Below, in pieces: positions 1 through 8,459 of a stretch of DNA of 64,000 nucleotides. The first letter of the stretch is position 1. Each line of letters opens with the position of its first letter. The translations under genes were made by a program, and so were the position numbers. The notes below the pieces were generated by a model. It had not been told where the DNA came from. It worked only from the letters and a program-made list of their open reading frames with translations, and searched no databases. The stretch is from Nitrosomonas sp. (lineage in GTDB: Bacteria > Pseudomonadota > Gammaproteobacteria > Burkholderiales > Nitrosomonadaceae), in NCBI RefSeq assembly GCF_019635155.1, contig NZ_JAHBZY010000001.1, positions 186,001-250,000 on the forward strand, written 5' to 3'.

Positions 1-336
1 CAATCGCTCGAGCGCCAGGTATGGGGGCAAGGGTTTCCGCAGCCGTCGTTTAATGCGCGATTCTACGTTGAAAGTCAGCGTATCGTCGGCGAAAAACATT
101 TGAAGCTGAAATTACGAAAACTCACATCCGGCATTCAAGACCAACTGACGCAAAAACCGCAAAAGTCGGAGGAATCGTTCGATGGAATTCTATTTTTTCA
201 TCACGATCCGCTTCCGGATGTGATCGATGCGGTTTATCGCCTGCAGATCAATGAATATAATGGCAAGACATCCTTGCAATTTCTGCTGGAGCATTGGTTT
301 CACGCAGATCAATCGGTCATTGACGATGCACACTGA
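1..336 (+). CDS. recJ: RecJ single-stranded-DNA exonuclease, C-terminal fragment
   Basis: Partial gene entering from the left edge; only the last 111 codons are visible, in frame from base 1, ending in TGA at 334-336. The read-through segment contains VWGQGFPQPSF followed by an RIVGEKHLKLKL block, which is the conserved C-terminal OB-fold region of bacterial RecJ. RecJ degrades single-stranded DNA 5' to 3' in mismatch repair and recombination. The catalytic DHH domain lies outside the window. Its stop codon overlaps the start of the next gene by 11 bp. Identification is good for a fragment; only the family's C-terminal domain is seen. Confidence 0.85.
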   Translation, partial: QSLERQVWGQGFPQPSFNARFYVESQRIVGEKHLKLKLRKLTSGIQDQLTQKPQKSEESFDGILFFHHDPLPDVIDAVYRLQINEYNGKTSLQFLLEHWFHADQSVIDDAH

Positions 337-1585
337 ATTTACATTAAATGGTGAACTGGCGGTGTTGCCGCATTTCGTAACCAGCCTTGCGATCGGTTTG
401 CTAATCGGGCTGGAGCGCGAGCGTAGCCCGGGGTCACGGGCGGGTCTCAGAACATTCGCATTGGTTGCGTTGTTTGGCACGCTGGCGGCGATGTTGTCGG
501 AAAAAGTTATGCCGTGGATGCTGTTGGGTGGCTTACTGATTGTCGGCCTGATGATGATTGCAACGTATTACCGGATCAAGGATGACAGTTCCGATCCTGG
601 TACGACCACCATCGCCGCGGCGCTGGTTTGCTATGGACTGGGTGCGTCGGTGTGGTATGGGGCCGATACATTGGCGATCATGCTGGCTATTATCACCACG
701 GTGTTGTTGTATTTTAAAGCGGAATTACACGGCATCACCGAGAAATTGAGCCGGCGCGATTTGATATCCATACTGCAATTCGCGGTGCTGACCTTTATTA
801 TTTTGCCGGTGTTGCCGGATAAAAATTTCGGCCCCTATGGAGCGATTAATCCGTATCAAATTTGGTTGATGGTGGTACTAATTTCAGGGGTCAGTTTGGC
901 CGGTTATGTGGCATTGCAACTGATCGGGCAACGCCATGGTGCGATACTGGGATTATTCGGCGGTTTGGTTTCCAGTACCGCCACGACATTGGTTTACGCA
1001 CGCCGTAGCATGGAGAATCAGGAATTCACGCAACTCGCCGTCGTGGTGATTCTGATCGCCAACTTGACGGTATTGATCCGTTTAACCATTCTCAGCGCGG
1101 TGGTATCGCCAGCGATATTGCCGCAATTGCTGCCGGTGCTGGGTAGCGGTTTCCTGCTTGGCGCGGGCATCACCGGCTACTGGTGGTATCGCTTGAATCT
1201 GCAGCATGAAGTACCCGTGCCGGAGATCAAGAATCCGACCGAAATTCGTGCAGCCGCTGCTTTCGGCTTAATTTATGGCGTCGTTTTATTTTGTTCTTCG
1301 TGGCTTTCGGATATCGCCGGTAGTAGCGGTCTGTATGCCGTCGCATTGGTCTCAGGGTTGACCGATGTCGATGCGATCACGCTATCCAGCTTGCATTTAT
1401 ATAAACTGGAGAAATTGGAGACGGTACAAGTGATCGTTGCGATTTCGCTGGCGTTTCTGTCCAACATCGGTTTTAAGCTTGGTTTGATTTTTTTCTTAGG
1501 CAATCGAATATTGGCGAAACAGTGTGTCGCAGGCATGCTGGCAACCGCTGCCGGTGTTGGCTTGGCGCTGTTACTGCTGATTTGA
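326..1585 (+). CDS. MgtC/SapB family membrane protein with DUF4010 domain
   Basis: A 419-aa integral membrane protein if it starts at the ATG at 326, which overlaps the recJ stop by 11 bp; the open frame extends upstream to 227 but that part lies inside recJ. The N-terminal quarter has the MgtC-type signature (FVTSLAIGLLIGLERER, then GLRTFALVALFG). The remainder is a run of hydrophobic helices typical of the DUF4010 half, including GLFGGLVSSTATTLVYARR. MgtC-like proteins are implicated in Mg2+ homeostasis and modulation of membrane ATPases, but members fused to DUF4010 have no established role. It is probably co-transcribed with recJ. Confidence 0.8.
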   Translation: MHTEFTLNGELAVLPHFVTSLAIGLLIGLERERSPGSRAGLRTFALVALFGTLAAMLSEKVMPWMLLGGLLIVGLMMIATYYRIKDDSSDPGTTTIAAALVCYGLGASVWYGADTLAIMLAIITTVLLYFKAELHGITEKLSRRDLISILQFAVLTFIILPVLPDKNFGPYGAINPYQIWLMVVLISGVSLAGYVALQLIGQRHGAILGLFGGLVSSTATTLVYARRSMENQEFTQLAVVVILIANLTVLIRLTILSAVVSPAILPQLLPVLGSGFLLGAGITGYWWYRLNLQHEVPVPEIKNPTEIRAAAAFGLIYGVVLFCSSWLSDIAGSSGLYAVALVSGLTDVDAITLSSLHLYKLEKLETVQVIVAISLAFLSNIGFKLGLIFFLGNRILAKQCVAGMLATAAGVGLALLLLI

Positions 1586-1588
1586 CCG

Positions 1589-3505
1589 TTAACGTCTGGA
1601 TTTCATCGGAACGCGTTCGGCTGCCGCCATGTTGGCGAACGACTCAACCGTTTGAGATTTTTTTGCGGTGCGGGTATCCATCTGATTTCTTGAGCGTTCT
1701 GCGGCGGCGATTTCGGCGCGAATTCTGGCAGTGGCGGCGGCAGTTGCTTCCTTATCCGCTTGCGAGCGTGCAAAAAGCGCTTCTTTCGCCATCGATTCGA
1801 CGGCTTCTCGTGCTGCGGCAACTTCCAATGCGGCGGATTCCAGGGTAATGCGCTCTTGCATGGCAGCCAAGGCGGCTGATTCTTTCCGGGCTTTTTCCAG
1901 TGCAATGCGGGTGGCGTTTTTTTCCGCTTCCAATTGTGCTCTGGCTTTATTGGTCGCGATAATTTTGGCTTGCGCCCGGGTAATCGCCATTCCGGTAATT
2001 TTTTGTTCGATTTCCAGGCGCTCGGCAACCGCCTGTTTGGCGTCGGTCATGGCTTTGGCGCGCAGTTCGGCATCTTCTTGCAAACGTTGCTCCAAATCCG
2101 CTTTTGCTTGCACTTCTTGCGCCATTAGCATATCCGCTTGAGCTTTTGATTCCGCAGCGGTTTTTAATCGCATTTCCGCGGTTGCTCTCTGTTGCGCTGC
2201 AATTTTTGCGGCTTTTTCGGCTTCTTTATGTTGTTCCGCTTCTTTGCGCGCCTCTTCATCCGCTTTGGCGCGTTTCTGAGATTCTTTGATCGCAGCGGAT
2301 TCGGCTTTATTTTTTTCCGCAACTGCCTGATTAGCGGTTTTCTCAGCGTGCAAAGCCGCTTCCGCAATTGCCAGCGCTTCCGCTGCGAGCTGCATCCGGC
2401 GCTCGGTTTCTTCAAGCAATTTGCTTTCCGCCTGCTGTTTTGCATTGATGGCATCCGTTGCGGCGCGCTCATTAGCGGCTATGGCCTCAGCCATTTTCGT
2501 TGCGGCTTTATCGGCATCCGTCCGCTCCTGCGCGGCAATGATCGCCTGTTGATCCGATTCGGTGCGGATTCGTGCCTGTTCCGCCGCGGCTGCCTCCACT
2601 TCGATTTTTTCCAAAGCTGCCCGGGTGGCTGCCGCTTCGGCTTCGAATCGTGCTTCTTCCTGTTCTTTGGCTTTACGTTCGGCTTCCAAACGTTGGGCTA
2701 TTTGCGCTTGCCGTTGTGTTTCCAGTGTTGTGCGAATTTGAATGGTTTCCAGTGCTTGCTGTTCCAATTCTTTACAGCCTTGCGCCAGCGCCAGTTGTTT
2801 TTGCGATTCCTGAAGCTTTGCTGCGGCTAATGCGGCAGCGCTGGTTTCAGCCTCGATTGCTGCGGATGCCGCAAGGTGCGCTTCTTCAGCTGTTCTGGCG
2901 CGGATTTTGGCGGCTTCGGCGGCTTCGCTTTCTTTTAATGCCGCCGCATGCGCCAGATCCAATGCAACTGCATCTTGTTCGACACGCCGCTGTGTTTTTT
3001 CGACGATCGAAGCTTCCGCTTTGATCTTGGCTTCGAGTAATGCGCTTAATGCTTTTTCAGCTTTAACCTTTTCATCCGCCAGCAATTTGGCTTTTAATTC
3101 CAATTCACGACGGACATTGGCTTCCCGGGCCGCCAATGCTTCAGCTTTTGCCCTGGCTCTGGCTTGATTGGTTGCAAGCGTTTCGGCCTGATTTTTGGTT
3201 TCCGCCGCGATTCTGGCATTGGCCTCCGCGCGAGCTCTGGCTTCAGCGGCTACTCGCGCGATATTTTCCGCTTCGATACGCTTATGCGCTTCTTTGATTG
3301 CATGATCTTCCGCATGGATACGGTCGCGATTGGCATTGTCGAGGAGCTGCTTGATTTCGTCAGCCGTAGCGAATTGTTGACGGCTATCCGGCGAAGCGTC
3401 CGATGGTATATCGTCCTCGGATGGAGCGGTGTCTTCGCCAAAATGAATTTCTTGCGAAGCGGAAAGTTTGCGCAGCGAGCTGAATAACCGTGACTTAAAT
3501 GTCAT
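1589..3505 (-). CDS. Ala/Glu-rich long coiled-coil protein
   Basis: A 638-aa protein of unknown function. Residues 1-60 are ordinary and acidic. From about residue 63 to 600 it is almost pure A, E, K, R, Q, predicted to be one continuous alpha-helical coiled coil. The first part is regular: an acidic residue recurs every 14 residues at positions 66, 80, 94, 108, 122, 136, 150, 164, 178 and 192, usually preceded by Ala, giving a two-heptad unit. The C terminus is basic (ends VPMKSRR). There is no signal peptide or membrane segment, so it is probably cytoplasmic. It lies 237 bp beyond fliR on the same strand; a link to motility is possible but unproven. Resemblance to TolA or IgA-protease-like entries would be compositional only. 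Confidence 0.7.
   Translation of the reverse strand: MTFKSRLFSSLRKLSASQEIHFGEDTAPSEDDIPSDASPDSRQQFATADEIKQLLDNANRDRIHAEDHAIKEAHKRIEAENIARVAAEARARAEANARIAAETKNQAETLATNQARARAKAEALAAREANVRRELELKAKLLADEKVKAEKALSALLEAKIKAEASIVEKTQRRVEQDAVALDLAHAAALKESEAAEAAKIRARTAEEAHLAASAAIEAETSAAALAAAKLQESQKQLALAQGCKELEQQALETIQIRTTLETQRQAQIAQRLEAERKAKEQEEARFEAEAAATRAALEKIEVEAAAAEQARIRTESDQQAIIAAQERTDADKAATKMAEAIAANERAATDAINAKQQAESKLLEETERRMQLAAEALAIAEAALHAEKTANQAVAEKNKAESAAIKESQKRAKADEEARKEAEQHKEAEKAAKIAAQQRATAEMRLKTAAESKAQADMLMAQEVQAKADLEQRLQEDAELRAKAMTDAKQAVAERLEIEQKITGMAITRAQAKIIATNKARAQLEAEKNATRIALEKARKESAALAAMQERITLESAALEVAAAREAVESMAKEALFARSQADKEATAAATARIRAEIAAAERSRNQMDTRTAKKSQTVESFANMAAAERVPMKSRR
2900..3312 (-). 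repeat. 42-bp periodic coiled-coil repeat
   Basis: The segment coding for about residues 65-200 of the coiled-coil protein has a protein-level period of 14 residues (42 bp), marked by acidic residues at 66 + 14n through at least 192. At the DNA level the units have diverged, with recurring GCTTCGGC / GCTTCCGC-like words. It appears to be an old internal duplication, not a recent tandem array. Confidence 0.55.
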
Positions 3506-3742
3506 ATGCCATTACCAAAACGTAAGATCGTATATGTGTTGCTGGTGTCAGCAACTTTTACTAAACAGATAATTACTCTAACAGCATTTGAGCGATGAGC
3601 TTGCGATGAAAAAACAGGGGAAAAGTGTCTGTTTCTCTTTAGGGAAATGCTCATGAATTTACTGCACGGATGGATCGGTGTTTTTTAGCAAGATATGCGT
3701 TTGTCCGATACGCAATAACGGTTTGCGAAAGAGCAAGAATTT

Positions 3743-4540
3743 CTACGGCATATGGATTTCAGTAACATTGGTGATGTTCATCATGAGATTTAAACCCTCA
3801 TGTACCAGCTGTTCCAGTACGGGAGTATAAAAAGGCATGCTGATGGCTAGAACCAAAATCCCGATTGATAATGTTAATGGAAAACCGACGGCGAAAATAT
3901 TCAATTGCGGTGCAACCCTGGTGAGAATTCCTAATGCCAGGTTTGTGATCAATAGCGCGGTTAATACCGGGAGTGACAATTGCAAGCCGGATCTGAAAAT
4001 TTCGCTGCCCCAATTGGCCAGTGTCGAAAATGTTGCATTGGTTGTTGCTTCGGATCCGACAGGTAAGGTGCTAAAGCTTTGTGAAATGAGCGCAATCATC
4101 ATCAAATGGCCGTCAATTGCTAAAAATGCGAGACTGGCTATCACCCCGAGAAAACGGCCGATGATATCGATTTGACCGGAACTTTGCGGATCAAAGAAAA
4201 CCGCAAAACCCAAACCCATTTGTAAGCCGATCAACTCACCGGCCATTTCGACTGCGACAAAAACGATACGCATGACAAATCCAATGGCGATGCCGATCAA
4301 CACTTGTTGCAACAGGATAATAAGGCCGACGCCGGAAGCGGGGTCAATTTGCGGTAATGATTGTTCCACCATCGGCATGACCAGAATCGTGATCACGATC
4401 GCCAACCCCAGTTTTACACGAACCGGGATGCTGGGGTTTCCAAGAATAGGCGCGGTGGCCACCAATGCGAGAATACGGCTGAGCGGCCATAAAAAGGAGG
4501 CGAGCAATACATTCAGTTCCGCTGTTGAGATATTGATCAT
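3743..4540 (-). CDS. fliR: Flagellar export gate protein FliR
   Basis: 265 aa, close to the usual FliR length of about 260. It is a multi-spanning inner membrane protein of the flagellar type III export gate, where FliP, FliQ and FliR form the helical core. Supporting features are the N-terminal LNVLLASFLWPLSRILAL helix, the GLQMGLGFAVFFDP segment typical of FliR, and the position directly after fliQ. It is the last gene of the fliF-to-fliR run; flhB is not next to it. The start lacks a clear Shine-Dalgarno sequence and is 69 bp from the fliQ stop. Confidence 0.95.
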   Translation of the reverse strand: MINISTAELNVLLASFLWPLSRILALVATAPILGNPSIPVRVKLGLAIVITILVMPMVEQSLPQIDPASGVGLIILLQQVLIGIAIGFVMRIVFVAVEMAGELIGLQMGLGFAVFFDPQSSGQIDIIGRFLGVIASLAFLAIDGHLMMIALISQSFSTLPVGSEATTNATFSTLANWGSEIFRSGLQLSLPVLTALLITNLALGILTRVAPQLNIFAVGFPLTLSIGILVLAISMPFYTPVLEQLVHEGLNLMMNITNVTEIHMP

Positions 4541-4609
4541 GATGCGGAATCACTTGCCTGATCGGTATGGTCACGCATGAATTCGTTCAGCGATACCGGC
4601 GTTACGATA

Positions 4610-4882
4610 TCAGCCGACTGCCAGCCAGGGGATGCTGGTGAACAATCGGTGCATATAATCCGTCATGATCGTGATCATCCAGGGTCCGGCCAGTACTATT
4701 ACCAGAAACATGACCAATAACTTGGGAATGAAGGATAAGGTCATTTCATTGATTTGCGTTGCCGCTTGAAAAATACTGACCAATAGGCCGGTTGCCAGCG
4801 CCGAAAGCAATAGCGGAGCGGCAATCATGAATGTAATTTCAAGCGCTTGCCGGCCAATTGTCATTGCACCTTCTGGAGTCAT
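4610..4882 (-). CDS. fliQ: Flagellar export gate protein FliQ
   Basis: 90 aa with two hydrophobic helices, matching the small FliQ subunit of the type III export gate (usual length 89-90). The body LSALATGLLVSIFQAATQIN is the characteristic FliQ segment leading into the second helix. An AAGAGGA Shine-Dalgarno sequence lies just before the ATG at 4882. It sits between fliP and fliR in the standard order, with 13 bp to fliP. Confidence 0.95.
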   Translation of the reverse strand: MTPEGAMTIGRQALEITFMIAAPLLLSALATGLLVSIFQAATQINEMTLSFIPKLLVMFLVIVLAGPWMITIMTDYMHRLFTSIPWLAVG

Positions 4883-4895
4883 GAAAGATTTCCTC

Positions 4896-5750
4896 TTAAG
4901 TGAAAAAGCTTTGCGTTAATGAACCGATGATCAGGTGCCAGCCATCCACCAAGACAAAAAGCATGAGTTTGAATGGCAATGAAATAATCATAGGTGAGAG
5001 CATCATCATACCCATTGCCATTAATACGCTGGATACCACCAGATCGATGATTAGAAATGGAATAAATATGACAAAACCGATTTGGAATGCGGTTTTTAAC
5101 TCGCTGGTGATATAGGCCGGCACCAATAGTTTCAGCGGAACATTGTCACGGCTTTCGATTTCCTCATTGCCGGAGATTTGCACAAAAAGCGCTAGGTCCG
5201 TTTCCCGGGTTTGATGCAGCATAAATGATTTAATCGGGATGCTGGCTTGTTCGGCTGCTTGCATGATGTTGATTTTATCTTCGGAGTACGGCAGATAGGC
5301 TTCGTGATACACCCGATCGATAACCGGCGACATAACAAAAAAAGTTAGAAACAATGCGATTCCGAGCAACACCTGATTCGGCGGAGAGGATTGTGTACCC
5401 AATGCGAGGCGAAGTAACGACAATACAATGATGATCCGGGTAAAACTTGACATCATCAGTACGATGGCTGGTAGAAATGTCAAAGTCGTTAGGAATAACA
5501 GCGTTTGCAAGCTCAACGTATAGGTTGCGCTGCCATCGGCATTCGGTGAACTGGTGAATGCCGGAAAACCGGATTTTTGCGCGAATACCGGAAAAGCCGC
5601 GCAACTGAGTGCGATCGCTATTATTTGCAACCACCGGCGCTTTTCCAAGATACAGCTATTCGAATACCGGAAAACCTCAATCCTGTATCGCAGAAGATTG
5701 ATCGTGTGCAAAAAGCCGGTCTGCAGGGCGACAATAACTCGATTAAACAT
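4896..5750 (-). CDS. fliP: Flagellar export gate protein FliP
   Basis: FliP is a core subunit of the flagellar type III export gate. The mature part is clear: [20 protein letters not shown], then a periplasmic loop, then two C-terminal helices with [21 protein letters not shown] signal peptide typical of FliP is present ([17 protein letters not shown]). I place the start at the ATG at 5750, overlapping the end of fliO by 8 bp, which gives 284 aa, about 35 residues longer than usual. The open frame begins further out at 5792. A TTG at 5648, just before the signal peptide, would give a normal length but has no visible Shine-Dalgarno sequence, so the start is uncertain. Confidence 0.9.
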   Translation of the reverse strand: MFNRVIVALQTGFLHTINLLRYRIEVFRYSNSCILEKRRWLQIIAIALSCAAFPVFAQKSGFPAFTSSPNADGSATYTLSLQTLLFLTTLTFLPAIVLMMSSFTRIIIVLSLLRLALGTQSSPPNQVLLGIALFLTFFVMSPVIDRVYHEAYLPYSEDKINIMQAAEQASIPIKSFMLHQTRETDLALFVQISGNEEIESRDNVPLKLLVPAYITSELKTAFQIGFVIFIPFLIIDLVVSSVLMAMGMMMLSPMIISLPFKLMLFVLVDGWHLIIGSLTQSFFT

Positions 5751-6174
5751 GTTCTTTGTGGATACTCTGATTAAGTTGATCGGCAAAAGCATTCGTCGAA
5801 GAATTCGTTGGTGCGGAGACGGAATTTTCTGAAGGCTTTTGCATAGTGTGCAGCTTGTTTACCCGCCCCGGCGCGACACCCAGTACCAGCCAAGTGCTGT
5901 CAATCTCGACTACGACCACTCGTTCTCTTTGACCGACACCGCTTGCTGCGACAATTTTGATGACTCCCGCAGCGGTTGCCGGTATCAGCGAGAAGCGTTT
6001 CAGCAACCAAGCGGCGCCGCCGATGATGACCAACACCAGTAATAATCCTCCCATCATTTGCAGCATGTTTTCCGTTGATATGACGGAGGGAGGTGGCACA
6101 TAACTTGGTTTTCCGGTATCGGCGAATACCGGGAGGGAAATCATCAGCAGTAAAGCCGGGAATCGGTTTAGCAT
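5743..6174 (-). CDS. fliO: Flagellar biosynthesis protein FliO
   Basis: 143 aa. It has a cleavable-looking N-terminal hydrophobic segment ([17 protein letters not shown]), one transmembrane helix ([18 protein letters not shown]) and a small cytoplasmic domain containing [20 protein letters not shown], the conserved FliO core. FliO assists assembly of the FliP ring in the export gate. It lies between fliN and fliP and overlaps fliP. Length and order fit the family. Confidence 0.9.
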   Translation of the reverse strand: MLNRFPALLLMISLPVFADTGKPSYVPPPSVISTENMLQMMGGLLLVLVIIGGAAWLLKRFSLIPATAAGVIKIVAASGVGQRERVVVVEIDSTWLVLGVAPGRVNKLHTMQKPSENSVSAPTNSSTNAFADQLNQSIHKEHV

Positions 6175-6183
6175 AGTTAAATT

Positions 6184-6693
6184 CTAGCGGTTGAGTTTAC
6201 GAATACGTTCGCTGGGGGTAATAATGTCGGTTAATCGAATGCCGAATTTGTCATTCACCACAACGACTTCCCCCTGTGCGATCAAGCAGCCGTTTACCAG
6301 TACATCCATGGGTTCGCCGGCCATGCCGTCCAGCTCAACCACGGAGCCTTGTGCAAGTTGCAACAGATTCTTGATAGCAATCTTGGTACGGCCCAATTCC
6401 ACCGTCATTTGTACGGGAATGTCGAGGATCAGGTCGATGTCGTGGCGCGTATTGTTTTCCGAACCCTCTTTTGAGAATTCCTGAAAAACGGATGTCGATG
6501 CTGATTGTGCATTCAATATAGAACCGGCGGAAGATTCCGAGGCCGATTGGTTTCTTGTTTCCGCTTCTTGCTCGGCCATCGCGGCTGCCCAGTCATCAAC
6601 CGGAGCCTCTTCGTTTTGCGCATTTGCTTGCTCGGCCATCGCGGCTGCCCAATCATCGGTTTCCGCTTGATCGCTGGTGGTTGGTTCAGACAT
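6184..6693 (-). CDS. fliN: Flagellar motor switch protein FliN with duplicated N-terminal motif
   Basis: 169 aa; enteric FliN is about 137 aa. The C-terminal SpoA domain is intact (DIPVQMTVELGRTK, LAQGSVVELDGMAGEP, VNDKFGIRLTDII) and forms part of the C-ring with FliM. The extra length is N-terminal: the ten-residue block DDWAAAMAEQ occurs twice, at about residues 13-22 and 33-42, exactly 20 residues apart. One copy corresponds to the short DLWAEALSEQ-like segment at the start of enteric FliN. A GGAG Shine-Dalgarno sequence precedes the ATG. The gene is 11 bp from fliM. Confidence 0.95.
   Translation of the reverse strand: MSEPTTSDQAETDDWAAAMAEQANAQNEEAPVDDWAAAMAEQEAETRNQSASESSAGSILNAQSASTSVFQEFSKEGSENNTRHDIDLILDIPVQMTVELGRTKIAIKNLLQLAQGSVVELDGMAGEPMDVLVNGCLIAQGEVVVVNDKFGIRLTDIITPSERIRKLNR
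6567..6657 (-). repeat. Direct repeat inside fliN
   Basis: Two 31-bp near-identical copies at 6567-6597 and 6627-6657 (a single G/A difference), offset by exactly 60 bp. They encode the duplicated DDWAAAMAEQ block of FliN. The near identity suggests a recent in-frame duplication or homogenisation. Confidence 0.85.
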
Positions 6694-6704
6694 ATTTGCT
6701 CCAA

Positions 6705-7685
6705 TTAATTTTCAGTTTCTGATTGCGAAATCAGATTGTTAACTTTAAGTGCATAGCGGCCGTTCATCGTGCCGTAGCGACAATCCATGACCGGTACTCC
6801 GCTGACATGGACGGTAATCATCTTGGGGATTTCCAGCGGAACAATATCCCCGACTTGCATGCTTAGAATTTGTTCGAAGGTAACTTTTGTATGTCCAAGA
6901 TTTGCAACCAATTCGACTTCCGCGCCTTGTACTTGCTGTGATAGCAGTTTGATCCAGCGTTTATCCACTTCCATATGGTCGCCTTGCAACGCGCTATACA
7001 AAATATCGCGAATCGGCTCAACCATGGAATAAGGAATACAAACATGCAAGCCCCCTCCTTTGTTTCCCATATCAATATCGAATGTCACTGAAACGACCAC
7101 TTCATTCGGTGTGGCGATCGTGGCAAACTGGGGGTTCATTTCGGATCGGATATATTCAAAATTAACGGGATAAACCGCTTTCCAGGATTTCTCGTATTCC
7201 TCAAAAACGACGCCCAGCAGGCGTTGAATGATCCGCTGTTCCGTTTGAGTAAAATCTCTTCCTTCAACGCGCGTGTGATATCGGCCATCACCGCCAAACA
7301 GGTTGTCTACGATGAGAAATATCAGGTCGGGATCAAAAACGAGTAACGCGGTGCCACGCAATGGTTTCATATGAACCATGTTTAAATTTGTCGGTACAAC
7401 CAGATTGCGTACAAATTCGCTAAACTTAATCACTTTGACGGGACCAACGGCGATATCCACTGTACGCCGCATGAAATTAAATAAACCGATGCGTAATAAT
7501 CGTGCAAAGCGCTCATTGATAATTTCATAGGTCGGCATCCGCCCGCGAACGATCCGCTCCTGCGTTCCGATGTTGTAGGGACGAATGCCGCCTTTGTCTT
7601 CTTCATCTTGAATTTCATCGCTATCACCCGTTGCACCTTTCAGTAGTGCATCGACTTCTTCTTGCGAGAGGAAATCTTCGGCCAT
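6705..7685 (-). CDS. fliM: Flagellar motor switch protein FliM
   Basis: 326 aa, the family length. The N terminus LSQEEVDALLKG is the phospho-CheY binding peptide. The middle (CheC-like) domain holds TYEIINERFARLLR and the GGDGRYHTRVEGRDFT block, and a C-terminal SpoA domain ends the protein. FliM links chemotaxis signalling to the C-ring and rotor direction. It lies between fliL and fliN, 7 bp after the fliL stop. Confidence 0.96.
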   Translation of the reverse strand: MAEDFLSQEEVDALLKGATGDSDEIQDEEDKGGIRPYNIGTQERIVRGRMPTYEIINERFARLLRIGLFNFMRRTVDIAVGPVKVIKFSEFVRNLVVPTNLNMVHMKPLRGTALLVFDPDLIFLIVDNLFGGDGRYHTRVEGRDFTQTEQRIIQRLLGVVFEEYEKSWKAVYPVNFEYIRSEMNPQFATIATPNEVVVSVTFDIDMGNKGGGLHVCIPYSMVEPIRDILYSALQGDHMEVDKRWIKLLSQQVQGAEVELVANLGHTKVTFEQILSMQVGDIVPLEIPKMITVHVSGVPVMDCRYGTMNGRYALKVNNLISQSETEN

Positions 7686-7692
7686 TTGCGGA

Positions 7693-8202
7693 TTATTGAA
7701 TTACAAAGGAGGTGAACAATACTTCCCGTACATCTTCCTGGAGGTTTTCCGAGTCGAGCGATTGCCTGATTTCATCAGTAATTTGGTCGCTTAGCTGTTG
7801 TTTTCCGGCGATGCTTGAAATTTCCGCTGCTTTTTTGCTGGACAGTAACATCAAGATGCGGTTGCGTATTGATGGCATTTGCTTGGCTATTTCTTGCACG
7901 ACTTCCGTTTCTCTGGCTTTTACAGTCAAGCCAACTTGCAGGTATTGACCGCTCTCTTCCGGTTGAAGATTCACTGTAAAAATCTCAAGATCAACAAATG
8001 TGGTAGGTTTCTGCTTGGCTTTCGCTTTTGGTTTTTCTTCTTCGCTTTCTTCATCACCGGCTTGTTGCATGAAATACCAGGCGCCGCCTGCGCCTGCGCC
8101 AATTGCGATAATCGCGATCAGAATGATTATTATCAGTCCTTTCTTGTTTTTGCCGCCGTCAGCGGCTGGTGCGGGTGCTGTTGCTGTATTTGATTTCGAC
8201 AT
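7693..8202 (-). CDS. fliL: Flagellar basal-body associated protein FliL
   Basis: 169 aa with the start at the ATG at 8202, chosen because a TTTGGAG Shine-Dalgarno sequence sits 8-14 bases upstream; the open frame runs 21 codons further. It has a short cytoplasmic N terminus rich in Ala, Pro and Lys, one transmembrane helix (GLIIIILIAIIAIGAGAGGA), then a periplasmic domain containing FVDLEIFTVNL and QYLQVGLTVKAR, typical of FliL. FliL associates with stators and the MS ring. A 260-bp gap separates it from fliK. Confidence 0.93.
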   Translation of the reverse strand: MSKSNTATAPAPAADGGKNKKGLIIIILIAIIAIGAGAGGAWYFMQQAGDEESEEEKPKAKAKQKPTTFVDLEIFTVNLQPEESGQYLQVGLTVKARETEVVQEIAKQMPSIRNRILMLLSSKKAAEISSIAGKQQLSDQITDEIRQSLDSENLQEDVREVLFTSFVIQ

Positions 8203-8459
8203 TTGTTTAACTCCAAATTTGACGAAATCAATTATCTTTGACAGCGGTATCAATTGATACCGCAAATAACAATGAAATAATATCGCTATTTTCAGTTACT
8301 CGGATCTATGCGAACGCGACAGGAGATCTGCAGATATAACTCTATGAATCAGAACAGAAACGGGAGAAACATAAATGAAACATCATTCAACGCGCTATCC
8401 GATCCTGATAGCGCGCGATAGAAATTGAAACAGTTATTGCAATTGGAGTCCACCGAAGA

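Noticed and set aside
1522..3487. Several plus-strand open frames of 60-212 codons inside the coiled-coil gene
   Set aside because: They are mirror frames of a low-complexity Ala/Glu-rich gene and have biased Phe/Arg/Ser composition with no family character.
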